Assembly: GCA_002179805.1 (NCBI GenBank)
Contig: NAVB01000413.1
Span: 1-34,786, forward strand
DNA: 34,786 nucleotides
DNA from: Acanthamoeba lenticulata
Taxonomy: Eukaryota; Discosea; Longamoebia; Acanthamoebidae
Direction: 5' to 3'
Part shown: positions 19,576-29,586 of the stretch, piece by piece
Layout of the letters: every line of letters starts with the position of its first letter
Position numbering within the stretch: the first letter of the stretch is position 1
The notes under the pieces: generated by a model
What the model was told of the DNA's origin: nothing
Database searches by the model: none
What the model saw: only the letters and a program-made list of their open reading frames with translations
Program-made: the position numbers and the translations under genes

Positions 19576-21634
19576 TCAGGAGAAGAGGGACGAGGAAGGG
19601 GAGAGGTAGGCCGGCAAGGGCGACAGCGCGCCCACCGAGAAGAGCGACGCCGTTGCCGACGCTCCAGAAGCTGAAGCTGACGAAGACGACGATGAGGATG
19701 ATGAAGAAGACGAGCGCTGGGCGTGGAGGTGAAGCAGCTGCACGATGTCCGAGTAGCCTTGGAGGGTGGCGATGCGGAGGGCCGTGAAGCCCGCCGACGC
19801 CGCCGTCACGTCAGCGTCATGCCGGAGGAGCAGCTTCACCACCTTCCTGTGGTTGTTGCCCGCCGCCATCAGGAGCGGCGTCTCCCCGCCCTCCGTCGTC
19901 GCGTTCACGTTGGCGCCCCTGTGGGTGCGTTTCACGTGTGCGCACGCGCGCGCGTGTGCGGTCAGACACGACACGCGTGTGTGTGCGGTGGTGGTGGTGG
20001 AGGCGCACCGGAAGATGAGGAGCTGCGCGACGGCGGCGTGGCCGTAGCGCGCGGCGCGCTCCAGCGGCGTGCGTCCGTACGACGTGCGGGCATTGACATC
20101 GGCTCCGCACGCCAACAGCAGCTCGACCTAATGGTTTATGTGTGTGTGTGTGTGTGTGTTCGTATGTGAGCCAACGACGCACGCGCGTGTGGTCGAGAAA
20201 GAGGTGAAGAATTCGGCGATGATCCGCCGCACGTACGGTGTCGTAGTGGCCCTGGGCGGCGGCGAGGTGGAGGGGCGACGCCTCGGACTTGTGGGAGCGC
20301 ACGTTGACGTCCATGTTGAATTCGCGCAGCATCCGCCGCACAAACTGCGTGTGCCCGTGTTTGGCGCCCCACAGCAGCATCTCCGTCTGGTACCGCTGCG
20401 TCTGCCTGTTTTTGTTTTTTTATTTTTATTTTTAAAAAAGAAAAATTAAACTCATAAATATACCAATTAAATTGACAAATAATAAAAAGTGTACTAAATG
20501 TTTCCGAAAACGAACCGTTTGATGCGGGTAAGGCCCAGGACGCACTCCTGGTGCCATGAGCGGTCGCTGCGTCGCGGCCCGCCAAAGTGTTCCTCCTGCA
20601 GGACTTTCCAGAGCGTCTCGTCCTGCGTCAAGTCCCTGCACGAACGCGCGTGTCAGCCGCACGACACGACACGAGCGCACGACACGCGCGGAGAGAAGGG
20701 GCGTTGTGTACCGCCAGTGGCGGCAGGTGGCGGGCACGATGGAGAGGACATCGATGGGGCTGAGGAAGCTGAAGACGTGGAGCTGCACCTCCTCCGGCAG
20801 CGCGTTGAAGCTCAGCAGCCTCATGGACTCAGCCTCGGCGGCCTCGACTTCGGCGTCGGTCAAGGAGGCCAAGTCCCCGCTCGCGCCGCGCCCGAGCGAC
20901 CCCGATGATGACGTCAACGACGTAGATGAAGATGACGATGTAGAAGTTGATGAGGAAGACGATGTAGAAGGCGGAGATGAGGGCGAATTATGAGAGGAAG
21001 AAGATGAAGAGGAGTTGACGATGTCACGACCGCCATCTTTCTTGCGGCCTCGCGAGCGGCTGCGGCGTGGCCGAGCGGGAGATGACGGACCGATGATCTT
21101 CCGCAGCTTGGGATTGTTGAAGACCGGATTGTTTACCACTGTGGCTGATGGCCTGCGGCCGCGCTCGGTGCCGCCGGTGGTGATGGCTGGAGACAGAGGA
21201 GCAGGGACGGGATCCTTGACGGCGCAGCAGCGGAAGAGCTTACATCGAATGTCGGCGTAGTCAAGTGGTGGGACAGGTTGTGTGGATGATGAAGAGGATG
21301 GCGAAGTTGAATGTTGTGGAGTTGATGTGTGGTTGCCTGATCGATTCCCCGCGCGTTGCGAATGGGGGCAGAGGACGGGAGGGCGAGCCTGGATGAGAAG
21401 CTGTCCATTTCGGGGATTAACGCACAGGGTGACCTTCCAGCCACCTACGTCGACCATCATCTCGGTTGGTGGGGCACCAACAATCAGGTCGTCGCCCATC
21501 GGCGCCGCATACGACGGGAACTTATCCTCGATTCTATCGCGATCAGGAGAGAGCAGAGGTGTTCCATCCGCTGGTGATCCGCTCCACGTACTGTGACGCG
21601 CTGGCTTGACGATGAGAGGGGGAGGAAACGACAT
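19576..21634 (-). CDS. F-box protein with canonical ankyrin repeats
   Basis: Exons 21634-20712, 20635-20512, 20401-20237, 20127-20009 and 19918-19576 give 557 aa. The first about 260 residues are mostly disordered, with Ser/Thr-rich runs. A short ordered piece (VGGWKVTLCVNPRNGQLLIQ) precedes them. At about 275-325 is an F-box: LPEEVQLHVFSFLSPIDVLS, then ATCRHWR and DETLWKVL. Then come ordinary 33-residue ankyrin repeats: SPLHLAAAQGHYDTV, GADVNARTSYGRTPLERAAR, GANVNATTEGGETPL and TALRIATLQGYSDIVQLL. A Ser-rich tail closes the protein. An F-box plus protein-binding repeats points to a substrate receptor of an SCF ubiquitin ligase (inference). This is a different ankyrin type from the 13702-15123 gene. 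Introns are GT-AG and in phase; three are alternating GT/CG runs. Confidence 0.9.
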
Positions 21635-22131
21635 GATCTCGTTCTTGCACTTTCAATTGATGAGTTGAAATTTCCTCTCAACTCGAAGTGACGGGCTTGT
21701 GCAAATGGACGGGCAGCCACAGATCGGCAGTCCTCTTCGTCCACGGTTCTTCTTGAGGTGAGCCACAACGACAACAAAGCAAGGCCGGGCTTCGTTGAAG
21801 GCAACAACAGGTGCAGCTTCGTCTTGCGCTACGTTGTTCAGGTTTCCCTGGCCACTGTCAACCCAAGCGACCCTGCGTTTATTTTTCTTTTGTTTCTTTT
21901 TCGCCTTTTTGAGCTCAACCCCGTTTCGCGCCTTTCGCCTTCGCCGTAAATCGTTTGCATATTTCAAAAAACGCACAACGTGCTTGTTGGCTGTTGTTAA
22001 TTAATTTATGTATCCTCAAGAGGGGATTGAAGCTTGTCGGTTGACATGCGACGCCAGGTGTCGCGTTGTTGGGTATCGGAACAAAATTACAATTTTTAAA
22101 TCACCCATATGATCATGCAAGTGGCCTGGCT
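21635..22131. other. Intergenic region, promoter side of F-box/ankyrin gene
   Basis: These 497 bases lie between the F-box/ankyrin start (21634) and the stop of the dehydrogenase-like gene (22132), both on the minus strand. It includes T-rich stretches (about 21880-21910). I see no gene, repeat or clear motif. Confidence 0.5.
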
Positions 22132-24577
22132 CTAGCCGCTGTAGCCGACGGCGAGGATCTTGTCCGACGCGTCCGAGGAGACGAACAGGCACTCACCGAA
22201 CGTGGCGCAGGGCCCGACGTCGAGCCCGACCGGCCTGTGGGGCCAGTTCGAGCCTGAACAACACAGACATAGCGGGTTGATGAGCTTTCTTTCCTGGTGT
22301 GCGTCGGTCGGGGGTGAGGTTGTTGTTGTTGTTGGGGTTGTGCACGTGCCAGTGTCGCCGGGGCCCTGGTAGGCCAAGAAGGGCTCGAAGCTGGTGGGCA
22401 TCCCCTGTGCGTCCACGACGAGCCGCACCACGCGGTAGCCCACGGGGGGTTGGCTGCGGCCGGCCGCCACCACGACCCGAGACACGTGAGGCCGTGCACG
22501 CAACAACAACAGCACGGGACAAGACGCAAAGCAGGCGTGTGAGCGAAGAGAGAGAGAGAGAGAGAGGCGTGGGCGCACCGGTTCCAGGAGCCGTGCGACG
22601 CGACAAACGCGCTGCCGTCGTAGGCCGAGGGGAAGCGGGACGCGTTGCCCTGTGCGCGCGGTGAGGCAAGTCAGCCCAGAAGGCCAACAACAACCACAGC
22701 ACCAACACAATGACGTCGTACCCGGTAGTAGAACAAGATGTCGAGCGGGGCGTAGTGGGCCGGCAGGTTGAAGTTGGGCTTCTGCACGTTCTTCGGGTTC
22801 TGGCACCAAGCGTCCCTGATGATGATGGATGATGGCAAGAGAGTGAGTTGGCCGCGGGGGAAGGGAACGTTGGCGTCACGACACGCGGTTCGTACGAGTG
22901 GATGCCATCATTGAGGAACTGGTTGGTGACCCACTGGGTGCCGGGCGGAGTGCCCGTGGTAGTCAGGTTGTACTGGCTCCAGCAATACGGGTACCCATAG
23001 AACAGCCCTGGAGTCCAATTATATTGTAAACATTTTATTATTGAAATAATAAAATAAAATAAAATAAAATAAAATGCAATTGTAATTGTAATTAAATTTG
23101 TTATTTATCTTAGAAGTAGAAAAGATTCGAGCATGTAGGCACATACCGGGCGTTTCTGTGTCAAAGAGGTTGACCTCCTCGGACGGGTTGGTGTTGTGGA
23201 TGTCGCCGCCAAGGCTCTCGCGGTACACGTTGTCGATGCCGTTCTCCACGCCCCACAGCCGCCCCTTCCGATCAAACCTGCCATCGCCCCCCGTCGCGGC
23301 GGTTGGCCTCGTCCTCACCACCATTCTTGCCATTCTTGCCATTCTTCTTGTTGTTCTCGCGACAAACACGTATGTGCGGCCGTCTCTTCGTACCGGAGGC
23401 CGACCTCGTTGCGCAGGCCGTCGGCAAAGAGCTCGCCCTGGTCCCAGGTGAAGCCGCCGCGCGGAAGAGCCGACATGCTGAACCGCACGATCCGCGCGCG
23501 CTGCACGCGCGCCCCGAGCCGGCCCGATGGCCTCTGGCCCGTCAGTCCTCGCCCCAGCCAAAGAGAGAGAAACAGGACGGTGGGGCCTACGCTGGAGTTG
23601 GGGTCGACGTTGGAGCCGCTGCCGACCTGCACGTAGAGGCGCTCCTTGGCGTCGAACACGATCGTGCGGGAGACGTGGCCGCCATTCGCCGGGATGTTGT
23701 GCACCACCACCTGGGCCGTGTCCCAACCGCCGCCGTTGCAGGTCAGACCATCCGGCCACACTTGCGGACTACAGCGGTGGCGCACCTCGGGCGAGCCCAG
23801 GGAACTGCGCCGGCCGGCCGCGTAGGGCCACCTCATGACCACGGACGCGTTGGTGGCGTAGAGGAAGGCTGCAGCGAGCGCGTCGTGTGTGCGTGAGCAA
23901 TATGATGAGCAATCTTTGGGGGGCAAACGTGTGGAAACGCGCACCGCCGTGGATGACGACGGCGTGGTTGAGCCCGCGGGCCTTGGCCAACACGGCGCGC
24001 TCGGTCTTGTCGGAGACGCCGTTCTTGTTGTCGTCCCAGAGCACTTGGTAATGGCGATAGTGGTGGTAGTGGTGGTGATGATGATGAGCACCTCGTGTGA
24101 GAATTTATCGGCGTGGTGAACCAGGAGAACGACACGTCGCGACAAGAGGCGCGCACCCGTGATTTGCTGAGCATCTTGCTCGACGACAAGAAGGTCGTTG
24201 TTGGCAGCACGCGCCATCCCGCGCGGCCCGTTGAGCCCGTCGGCCCACACGAACGGGCAGAACCTAGCGCGGCCTAGGTCAGCAAATTAATTAAGAAAAA
24301 GAAAAAGAAGAGGCGCAGTGAAGCAACGTGACAAGGCAGAGGAACAGACCCAGAAGGGACTTGGGCATAAGCGAGACGGTTCGCACAGGTCGCGGCGCCG
24401 GCTGTGGTGGCCGCTCAGTAAGCAGAAAGCCCAGACATCACAGGGTGTAGTGTGGGAGGGGGGCGTGAGTGGGGTGACAGAAAAAGGAGCAAGGCTCCTC
24501 CAGATATATACTTTACCAGCAACGATCAATGCAAGGAGAGCGATGGTCGCGAGCCACAGCCCGGTCGTACGCGCCAT
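22132..24577 (-). CDS. Glucose/sorbosone dehydrogenase-like (PQQ-type beta-propeller) secreted or membrane-anchored protein
   Basis: Twelve exons: 24577-24517, 24273-24157, 24043-23945, 23868-23786, 23710-23591, 23500-23394, 23277-23147, 23007-22896, 22815-22722, 22649-22579, 22453-22350 and 22253-22132, giving 406 aa. A hydrophobic N-terminus (TGLWLATIALLALIVAG) is a signal peptide or anchor. The rest follows the sorbosone/glucose dehydrogenase beta-propeller family: FVWADGLNGPRGMARA, LLVVEQ, VLWDDNKNGVSDKTERAVL, HGAFLYATNASVVMRWPY, GSGSNVD, GLRNEVGLRFDRKGRLWGVE, PSEEVNLF, FYGYPYCW, GSAFVASHGSWNR and GYRVVRLVV. Bacterial members oxidise sugars with PQQ; the substrate and cofactor here are unknown. 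The last intron fits only with a GC donor at 22349 (GCACGT). The gene is divergent from the fucosyltransferase-like gene. Confidence 0.9.
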
Positions 24578-24686
24578 ATTGCCTCGGTGAATGGAAGAAA
24601 AAGAAAAGGCAAAAAGAAAGAGAAAACCATTACCTCTACCGTTTCCTTTTTTAGTTAACAAAACTTCTTTGAGCTGGGCGGGGTAG
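24578..24686. promoter_or_regulatory. Bidirectional promoter region, dehydrogenase-like / fucosyltransferase-like
   Basis: 109 bases between the two start codons, A/T-rich (AAAAGAAAAAGG type, then TTTAGTTAACAAAAC). Both products enter the secretory route, so shared control is plausible but not shown. Confidence 0.4.
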
Positions 24687-25886
24687 ATGCGCCGTGGGAA
24701 GTGCGCCATGGCTGGCGTCAGTCTAACGGCTTGGTTTCGATTGTTCTTGCTCATAAGCCCCCTAGCCTGGTCACCAGGGCGAGTAAGTGCCCTCGCGCCA
24801 CTTACACTGGCTCAACAGGCCGAGCGAATCTACACCCCAGAGGGGCACTCCTTCCTGGTCGCTGACGAAATGCCCGAAGACGGCCTCGCCTTGCTCACTC
24901 GCCGCACCCAAGCCTACCTCTACCACCACCAGCATCGCTCCGCGGAGGGTTGCGCCACCGCCCGGTACACGCGGCTCGCGCACTGGCCTCACGGGCTGGG
25001 CTCAAACATGCATGTCTTGGGCTTGGTCTTCGGCTACGCCGTGGCCGCTGGGCGCATCGCGCTTTGGGACACGCATGCTGGGCGGCACTACACATCGCAT
25101 GTAAAGGCGTGCCGCAACGACACCAACTGGCTGTGCTTCTTCCGGGAGCCCACGAACTGCTCGCACTACGTGACGGAGGCCAACTCAGTGGTATCCGGAT
25201 ACGTTCGAGGGAAATACTTTCCCCATGTCGTGCCTCCTGTGTTTGCGGCCTGGCTGGCCGAGGAGGCACCGCACATGAAGCCCGCCGAGATCAAATATTG
25301 GTGGCGGGCGCAGAGCGTGGCCTACCTCATGCGCTTCAACAACCGCACGCTCGACATTGTTTCCTCTCTACGACGAAAGGCCAGCATGACGGTCTTCTCG
25401 GGGAATACCATCGACACGCGTGGGCCAACGTCCTTGTTCCCTTTGCCAACGGGCACTGTTTCGGCCCACGTAAGGCATGGTGACAAGCACATTGAGATGC
25501 CGCTCGTGCCATGGATCAACTACCTCGAAGCGTCTGAGCATCTCCACGCCATGCTGCCTCTGTCTCTTCGGCGCACCGTGTTTGTGTCCACCGAGGACCC
25601 CGACGTTCTGCGCGAAGCCGCAGAGAACAAGCTAAACTGGACCGTGATCTACTCGGAGATCCCGAGGCACAACTCCAACGGCATAGAGCAAATGCACCTC
25701 TCAGATGACATGACCTTCCTCCACTTGCTGCAGCTGCTGATGACGCTTGAGTGCGACGCGTGGGTGGGCACGCTGGGCTCCAACTGGAACCGACTTATCC
25801 ACGAACTGAGGTGCGTGTGGGTGGCCAAGTGCAACCTGCCCTACGTTGAGGTCGGTAGCAACTGGCAAAACTACGAATGGCGCTGA
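24687..25886 (+). CDS. Intronless fucosyltransferase-like glycosyltransferase
   Basis: One exon, 399 aa from ATG 24687, or 392 aa from ATG 24708, which has the better context (GCCATGG). The N-terminus (SLTAWFRLFLLISPLAW) is a signal peptide or anchor for the secretory pathway. The catalytic half contains VSAHVRHGDKHIEM, TVFVSTEDPDVLREA and WVGTLGSNWNRLIHELR, resembling the HVRRTDK and GSNVCR-type motifs of alpha-1,6-fucosyltransferases (FUT8, GT23). The upstream part has GLGSNMHVLGLVFGYAVA, as in these enzymes. The likely role is transfer of fucose from GDP-fucose to glycoprotein glycans in the Golgi; the exact linkage is not certain. The lack of introns is unlike its neighbours. Confidence 0.82.
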   Translation: MRRGKCAMAGVSLTAWFRLFLLISPLAWSPGRVSALAPLTLAQQAERIYTPEGHSFLVADEMPEDGLALLTRRTQAYLYHHQHRSAEGCATARYTRLAHWPHGLGSNMHVLGLVFGYAVAAGRIALWDTHAGRHYTSHVKACRNDTNWLCFFREPTNCSHYVTEANSVVSGYVRGKYFPHVVPPVFAAWLAEEAPHMKPAEIKYWWRAQSVAYLMRFNNRTLDIVSSLRRKASMTVFSGNTIDTRGPTSLFPLPTGTVSAHVRHGDKHIEMPLVPWINYLEASEHLHAMLPLSLRRTVFVSTEDPDVLREAAENKLNWTVIYSEIPRHNSNGIEQMHLSDDMTFLHLLQLLMTLECDAWVGTLGSNWNRLIHELRCVWVAKCNLPYVEVGSNWQNYEWR

Positions 25887-26007
25887 TCATGGCTCAAATG
25901 ATTGATGATAATATTTTTAGAAAATAAAAAATAAAAAACAAAACAAAACAAAACATCAAAATTCAAAATCCTAGTCATCTCCTTTAATGCTGCGGTTCGA
26001 AGCAAAG

Positions 26008-27175
26008 TCACTGGTTGGTGAGGAGCACCACGCGATACCTGGCCTTGCCGTCACGCACTATCTGCACGCCCTCGTTGACTTGCTCCAGCGGCATGGTCTG
26101 CACCCAGGCGCGCACGTTGTGCTCGGCCGCAACGGCCAGCGTGGTCTCCACCTCGCTTCGGCTCCCGATGATGCTGCCCACGATGGACTTTTGCCCGAAC
26201 AGGATGCCCAGCGCCGGGATCGTGAGCGGCTTGTTTGGGGCCGCCAGCAGCACCAGCTTGCCGCTCACCGCGACGAGTGACAACATGCGGCCCCAGTCGT
26301 TGTCGTCCTGGTTGGTGGTAACGATTAAGACGTCGAACGAGTTGGCAGCCGCGGCGATGGCCTCTTCGTCGGTGAAGAGCAGAAACTTGGTGGCACCCAG
26401 CTTCTTAGCCTCTTGGGCCTTGTTGGCCGACGTCGAGATGGCCGTCACGTCGGCCTTGAGTGCGGCAGCAAACTGGAGGGCCAGATGGCCCAGGCCGCCG
26501 ATGCCGATCACGCCCACGCGCGTGCCCGCGCCCACGCCGTAGCGCTTGAGAGGCGCAAAGGTCGTTACGCCGGCGCACAGCAGCGGCGCCGCCTGCTCAG
26601 ACGGCAGATTGTCCGGGATGCGGAAGGCGTAGTGCTGCGACACGCGCACGCGCTCCGCGTAACCGCCATAGGCCACGCTGCCGTCGTCGTACTTGGAGTT
26701 GTAGGTGTAGACGGCCTTGGGGCAGCAGTTGTCCAGGTCGGACTTGCAGCACTGGCACGACTCGTGCTGCTGGCACGAGAAGACCTGCGCGCCGACACCC
26801 ACGCGGTCGCCCTGCTTGAGGCTCGACACCTTGGAGCCCACGCCAATGACCTCACCAACGATCTCATGGCCCGGCACGACTGCCCAACACAACATCACAC
26901 AACATGATAAGAATGATGAAGATGATGATGAAGCTCATGTAGAAGAAGAAGAAAAAGAAGGACGTACTCGGGTAGATGGTGGGGTACCAGCCGGAGTCGA
27001 TGGTGTGCAGGTCGGAGCTGCAGATGCCGCAGTGCGTGATGCGGATCTCGACGTCCTCATCGCCCAGCGGCCTCGGGACGTAGGTGAAGGGCTTCAGCTC
27101 GCCCTTGGCCTCGAAGGCAGCAAAGGCCTTGATCGCGTCTTCCTCAGTCTTGGTGGTGGTGGCGGTGGAGCTCAT
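26008..27175 (-). CDS. Zinc alcohol dehydrogenase of the cinnamyl-alcohol-dehydrogenase/ADH6 type
   Basis: Exons 27175-26968 and 26879-26008 give 359 aa, a normal length. The catalytic zinc site is CGICSSDLH and GHE; the structural site reads C-x5-C-x2-C-x7-C (within VFSCQQHESCQCCKSDLDN), with one loop longer than the usual C-x2-C. The Rossmann motif is GIGGLGHLALQFA. The closing segments EVETTLAVAAEHNVRAWV and LEQVNEGVQIVRDGKARYRVVL match the family's ending. Members reduce aldehydes to alcohols with NADPH in the cytosol; the natural substrate is unknown. The gene is convergent with the fucosyltransferase-like gene (121 bases between stops). Confidence 0.94.
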
Positions 27176-27208
27176 TGTTTTCTTACTTGTCGCTTGTAGC
27201 TTGTTGTT

Positions 27209-27537
27209 CTAAGAATGAATGGAGAGGGAGACACGTGCTTCCGCAGCCAACATCCTTGGGGCCAGCACTAGTGCCATCGCGGTAGTGATCTTAGGGCACC
27301 ATCGGGCCAGTAGCCTCCACCACATGGTCCGCATGGCTGCTGCGATGAAGAGAGCAAAACCCAGAGCCACGAGGGCGAGCGTCTTGTTGGTTGCTTGGTC
27401 ATCTGGCTGGTCATTCAGCACTAGAGTTGGCAATTCATCCTGGTTGGGGGGAGTCCTATTGTGAGATTGATCGACGCCAGGCAAGACCCGCTTGTCTGTG
27501 TGAAAACTGCTTGAATAAACATCGTCCAGAGAAGCAC
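27209..27537 (-). CDS. Possible exon of a small single-span membrane protein
   Basis: An open frame ends with TAG at 27209. It contains HTDKRVLPGVDQ, an acidic Asn/Gln-rich part, and one hydrophobic segment (LALVALGFALFIAAAM) followed by WWRLLARWCPK, the order of a tail-anchored or type I protein. There is no ATG in this frame before an in-frame stop near 27541, so an upstream exon would be needed. I do not recognise it. It could instead be non-coding DNA between the ADH and CDK genes. Confidence 0.28.
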
Positions 27538-27962
27538 CTTACCCTCAACCAGCCACCAATGCCTTTCCCACTTTTCCACCTCCCTCCCTAGGCCTACCTG
27601 CCCCTTGCGCTCCGTTCTTGTCGTTGGCTAGCACGGGTACAAGCACCCATTTCCCACACCAAGGCACAGAGCAGGGCCGACGTGGTTCCGAGTCAAGGGA
27701 AGAAAGTGGGGAAAAAAACAGAGAAAAAGAAGACTTGCTCGCGGGGTCAAAGTCGAACATCGATCGATTGGAGAATAAGAAGAGTGATGTGATGTACATA
27801 GTTTCACAGCTTGATGGAAAGATCTTCACGTTGTTGTCAACAGAAAGAGAGGCACTTAAGCCTTGCTTTCCGCCTAGTTGTGTCCTTCGCGACCAGCTGT
27901 TGGCGTCAGCAGGGGAGAGTTGTAGAAGAACGAAGACCAGCAATCCTACGACGGCCGGCTCT

Positions 27963-29179
27963 TCAAGGGTACTTGCTCTTGTCAAGATCATCAAAGTAAG
28001 GATGATCGAGGGCCTCCTTGGCCGTGATGCGCTCCTGCGGAGCGTACTTAAGCATTTTCTGTGTGTGGATAAAGGCGTGAGCTCACAGAGGACAAAGTGG
28101 GATAAACGAAGGGCGTGATTTACCGAGAGGAGATCAAGACCGAGCTGATCAAGACCGGGCACGACAGTGGCCAGGTTCTGCGGCTTCCACTGACCGAAGG
28201 TGGGCTTGTAGTCGGGGAGGGTGGTCACGCCGGGCCACACTTCCTCGTTGGGCGTGCCCAAGGTCCTGCGCGATGGAGGCAAACAGTCAGGTACCAACTC
28301 GAGAAATGAAAACCAGAGTCCTCCTGGCTTGTTTAGACATACCTGAAGATGCGGAACAGCTCGTCGATCTCGCAGTCACCAGGGAAGAGGGGACGCTTGG
28401 TCACGAGCTCAGCAAAAATGCAGCCGACCGACCAGATGTCGATCGGGGTCGAGTAGCGCGACTGGCCAAGAAGGATCTCGGGAGCGCGATACCAGAGAGT
28501 AACGACCTCGTGGGTGTAGGTACGAATGGGAATGCCAAAGGCCCGGGCCAGACCAAAGTCAGCAAGCTTGAGGACGCCCTTACGGTCGATAAGCAGGTTG
28601 GCCAACTTCAGATCCCTGTGCAGAATACGACGCGAGTGGCAGTAGGCGATGCCCTTGAGGATCTGATACAGGTAGCTCTGTGAAGTGCGTCGTTAGTCAC
28701 CTCAAAACTACTTTAATGTCTGCTGGATCGATTTGAAAGATGGCCAGATGATCTCGCCGGAAGGTGTGAGTTACCTTGATCAGCTTGTCAGGAAGAGCGG
28801 TCGCGCTCGATTCGACATAGGTCTTGAGATCCTGATCAAGGAACTCAAACACCAGGTAGAGCGTGGAGTTGCAATGAATCACGTCAAGCAACCTGGGAGA
28901 ATAAAAGCGTTTCTTAGCGAGTGAAGCAACGGTGAGGCCACTTGTGGGATCATACTTGACGATGTTGGCACAGTTGGAAAGCTCCTTGAGGAGGGAGACC
29001 TCTCGCAGGGCGGTGGCAGGTACGCCCTCGTCGTCGGCCTCGAGGAGGCGCATCTTCTTGAGCGCAATGAACTGGCGGCTCTCAGAATCGATAGCCTTGT
29101 AGACTTCGCCATAGGTACCCTCACCCAACTTCTCCTTGATATCGTACCGCTGAAGCGGGCTCGGCTTGGACAGCGCCAT
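27963..29179 (-). CDS. CDK1/CDK2-like cyclin-dependent kinase
   Basis: Exons 29179-28956, 28892-28775, 28677-28343, 28265-28124 and 28058-27963 give 304 aa, the usual CDK1 size. Visible features: Gly-rich loop [11 protein letters not shown] with the inhibitory Thr22-Tyr23 pair, the catalytic Lys in IALKKMRL, catalytic [14 protein letters not shown], the activating Thr in [14 protein letters not shown], then [39 protein letters not shown] and [14 protein letters not shown]. The cyclin-binding helix is PATALRE instead of PSTAIRE, and the catalytic loop reads [10 protein letters not shown] where CDK1 has HRDLKPQNLL. It is probably a cell-cycle kinase; a paralogue with canonical PSTAIRE may exist elsewhere. 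The gene is divergent from the SGF29-like gene. Confidence 0.95.
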
Positions 29180-29586
29180 TTGTCACCTGAATGTTGGAAT
29201 GAAGAGACGATTGGGATCAAAATTGAATCGGAAGAAACTCAGAGACGCAATCTCGCGCAGACAAGGAACAAGTACGAGTGTGTGCGTGATCCCGTTTGGA
29301 CGAAACAACGAAAGGCCCAGGCCGGAGGACAACGAGGCGAGGTGGTAGGTGAGGTATCGAGGTGGGCGGCTCGGTGGGGGTGTGAGAGGCCTGTATTTAT
29401 GCCTGGGCGACGTGCAAGTCCGAACCGGGTGCGTTTTGGCGCCAAAATGCGAAACCGCTGCGCATTCAGGAAATTGAAGTGAAACGGTCATTGAGCGCCG
29501 AATTTCTCGTTTCCGAAACACCGCCAAAACAGCATGAAAAAAGGTGAAAAACAACAATAAATAAATAAATAAAATAACTGCACAAG
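29180..29586. promoter_or_regulatory. Shared promoter region, CDK / SGF29-like
   Basis: 407 bases between divergent start codons. Both strands should begin transcription here. An A/T-rich stretch with ATAAATAAATAAAT lies at about 29558-29575, just upstream of the SGF29-like ATG, and TGTATTTATG lies at about 29390. No firm element can be named. Confidence 0.4.
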
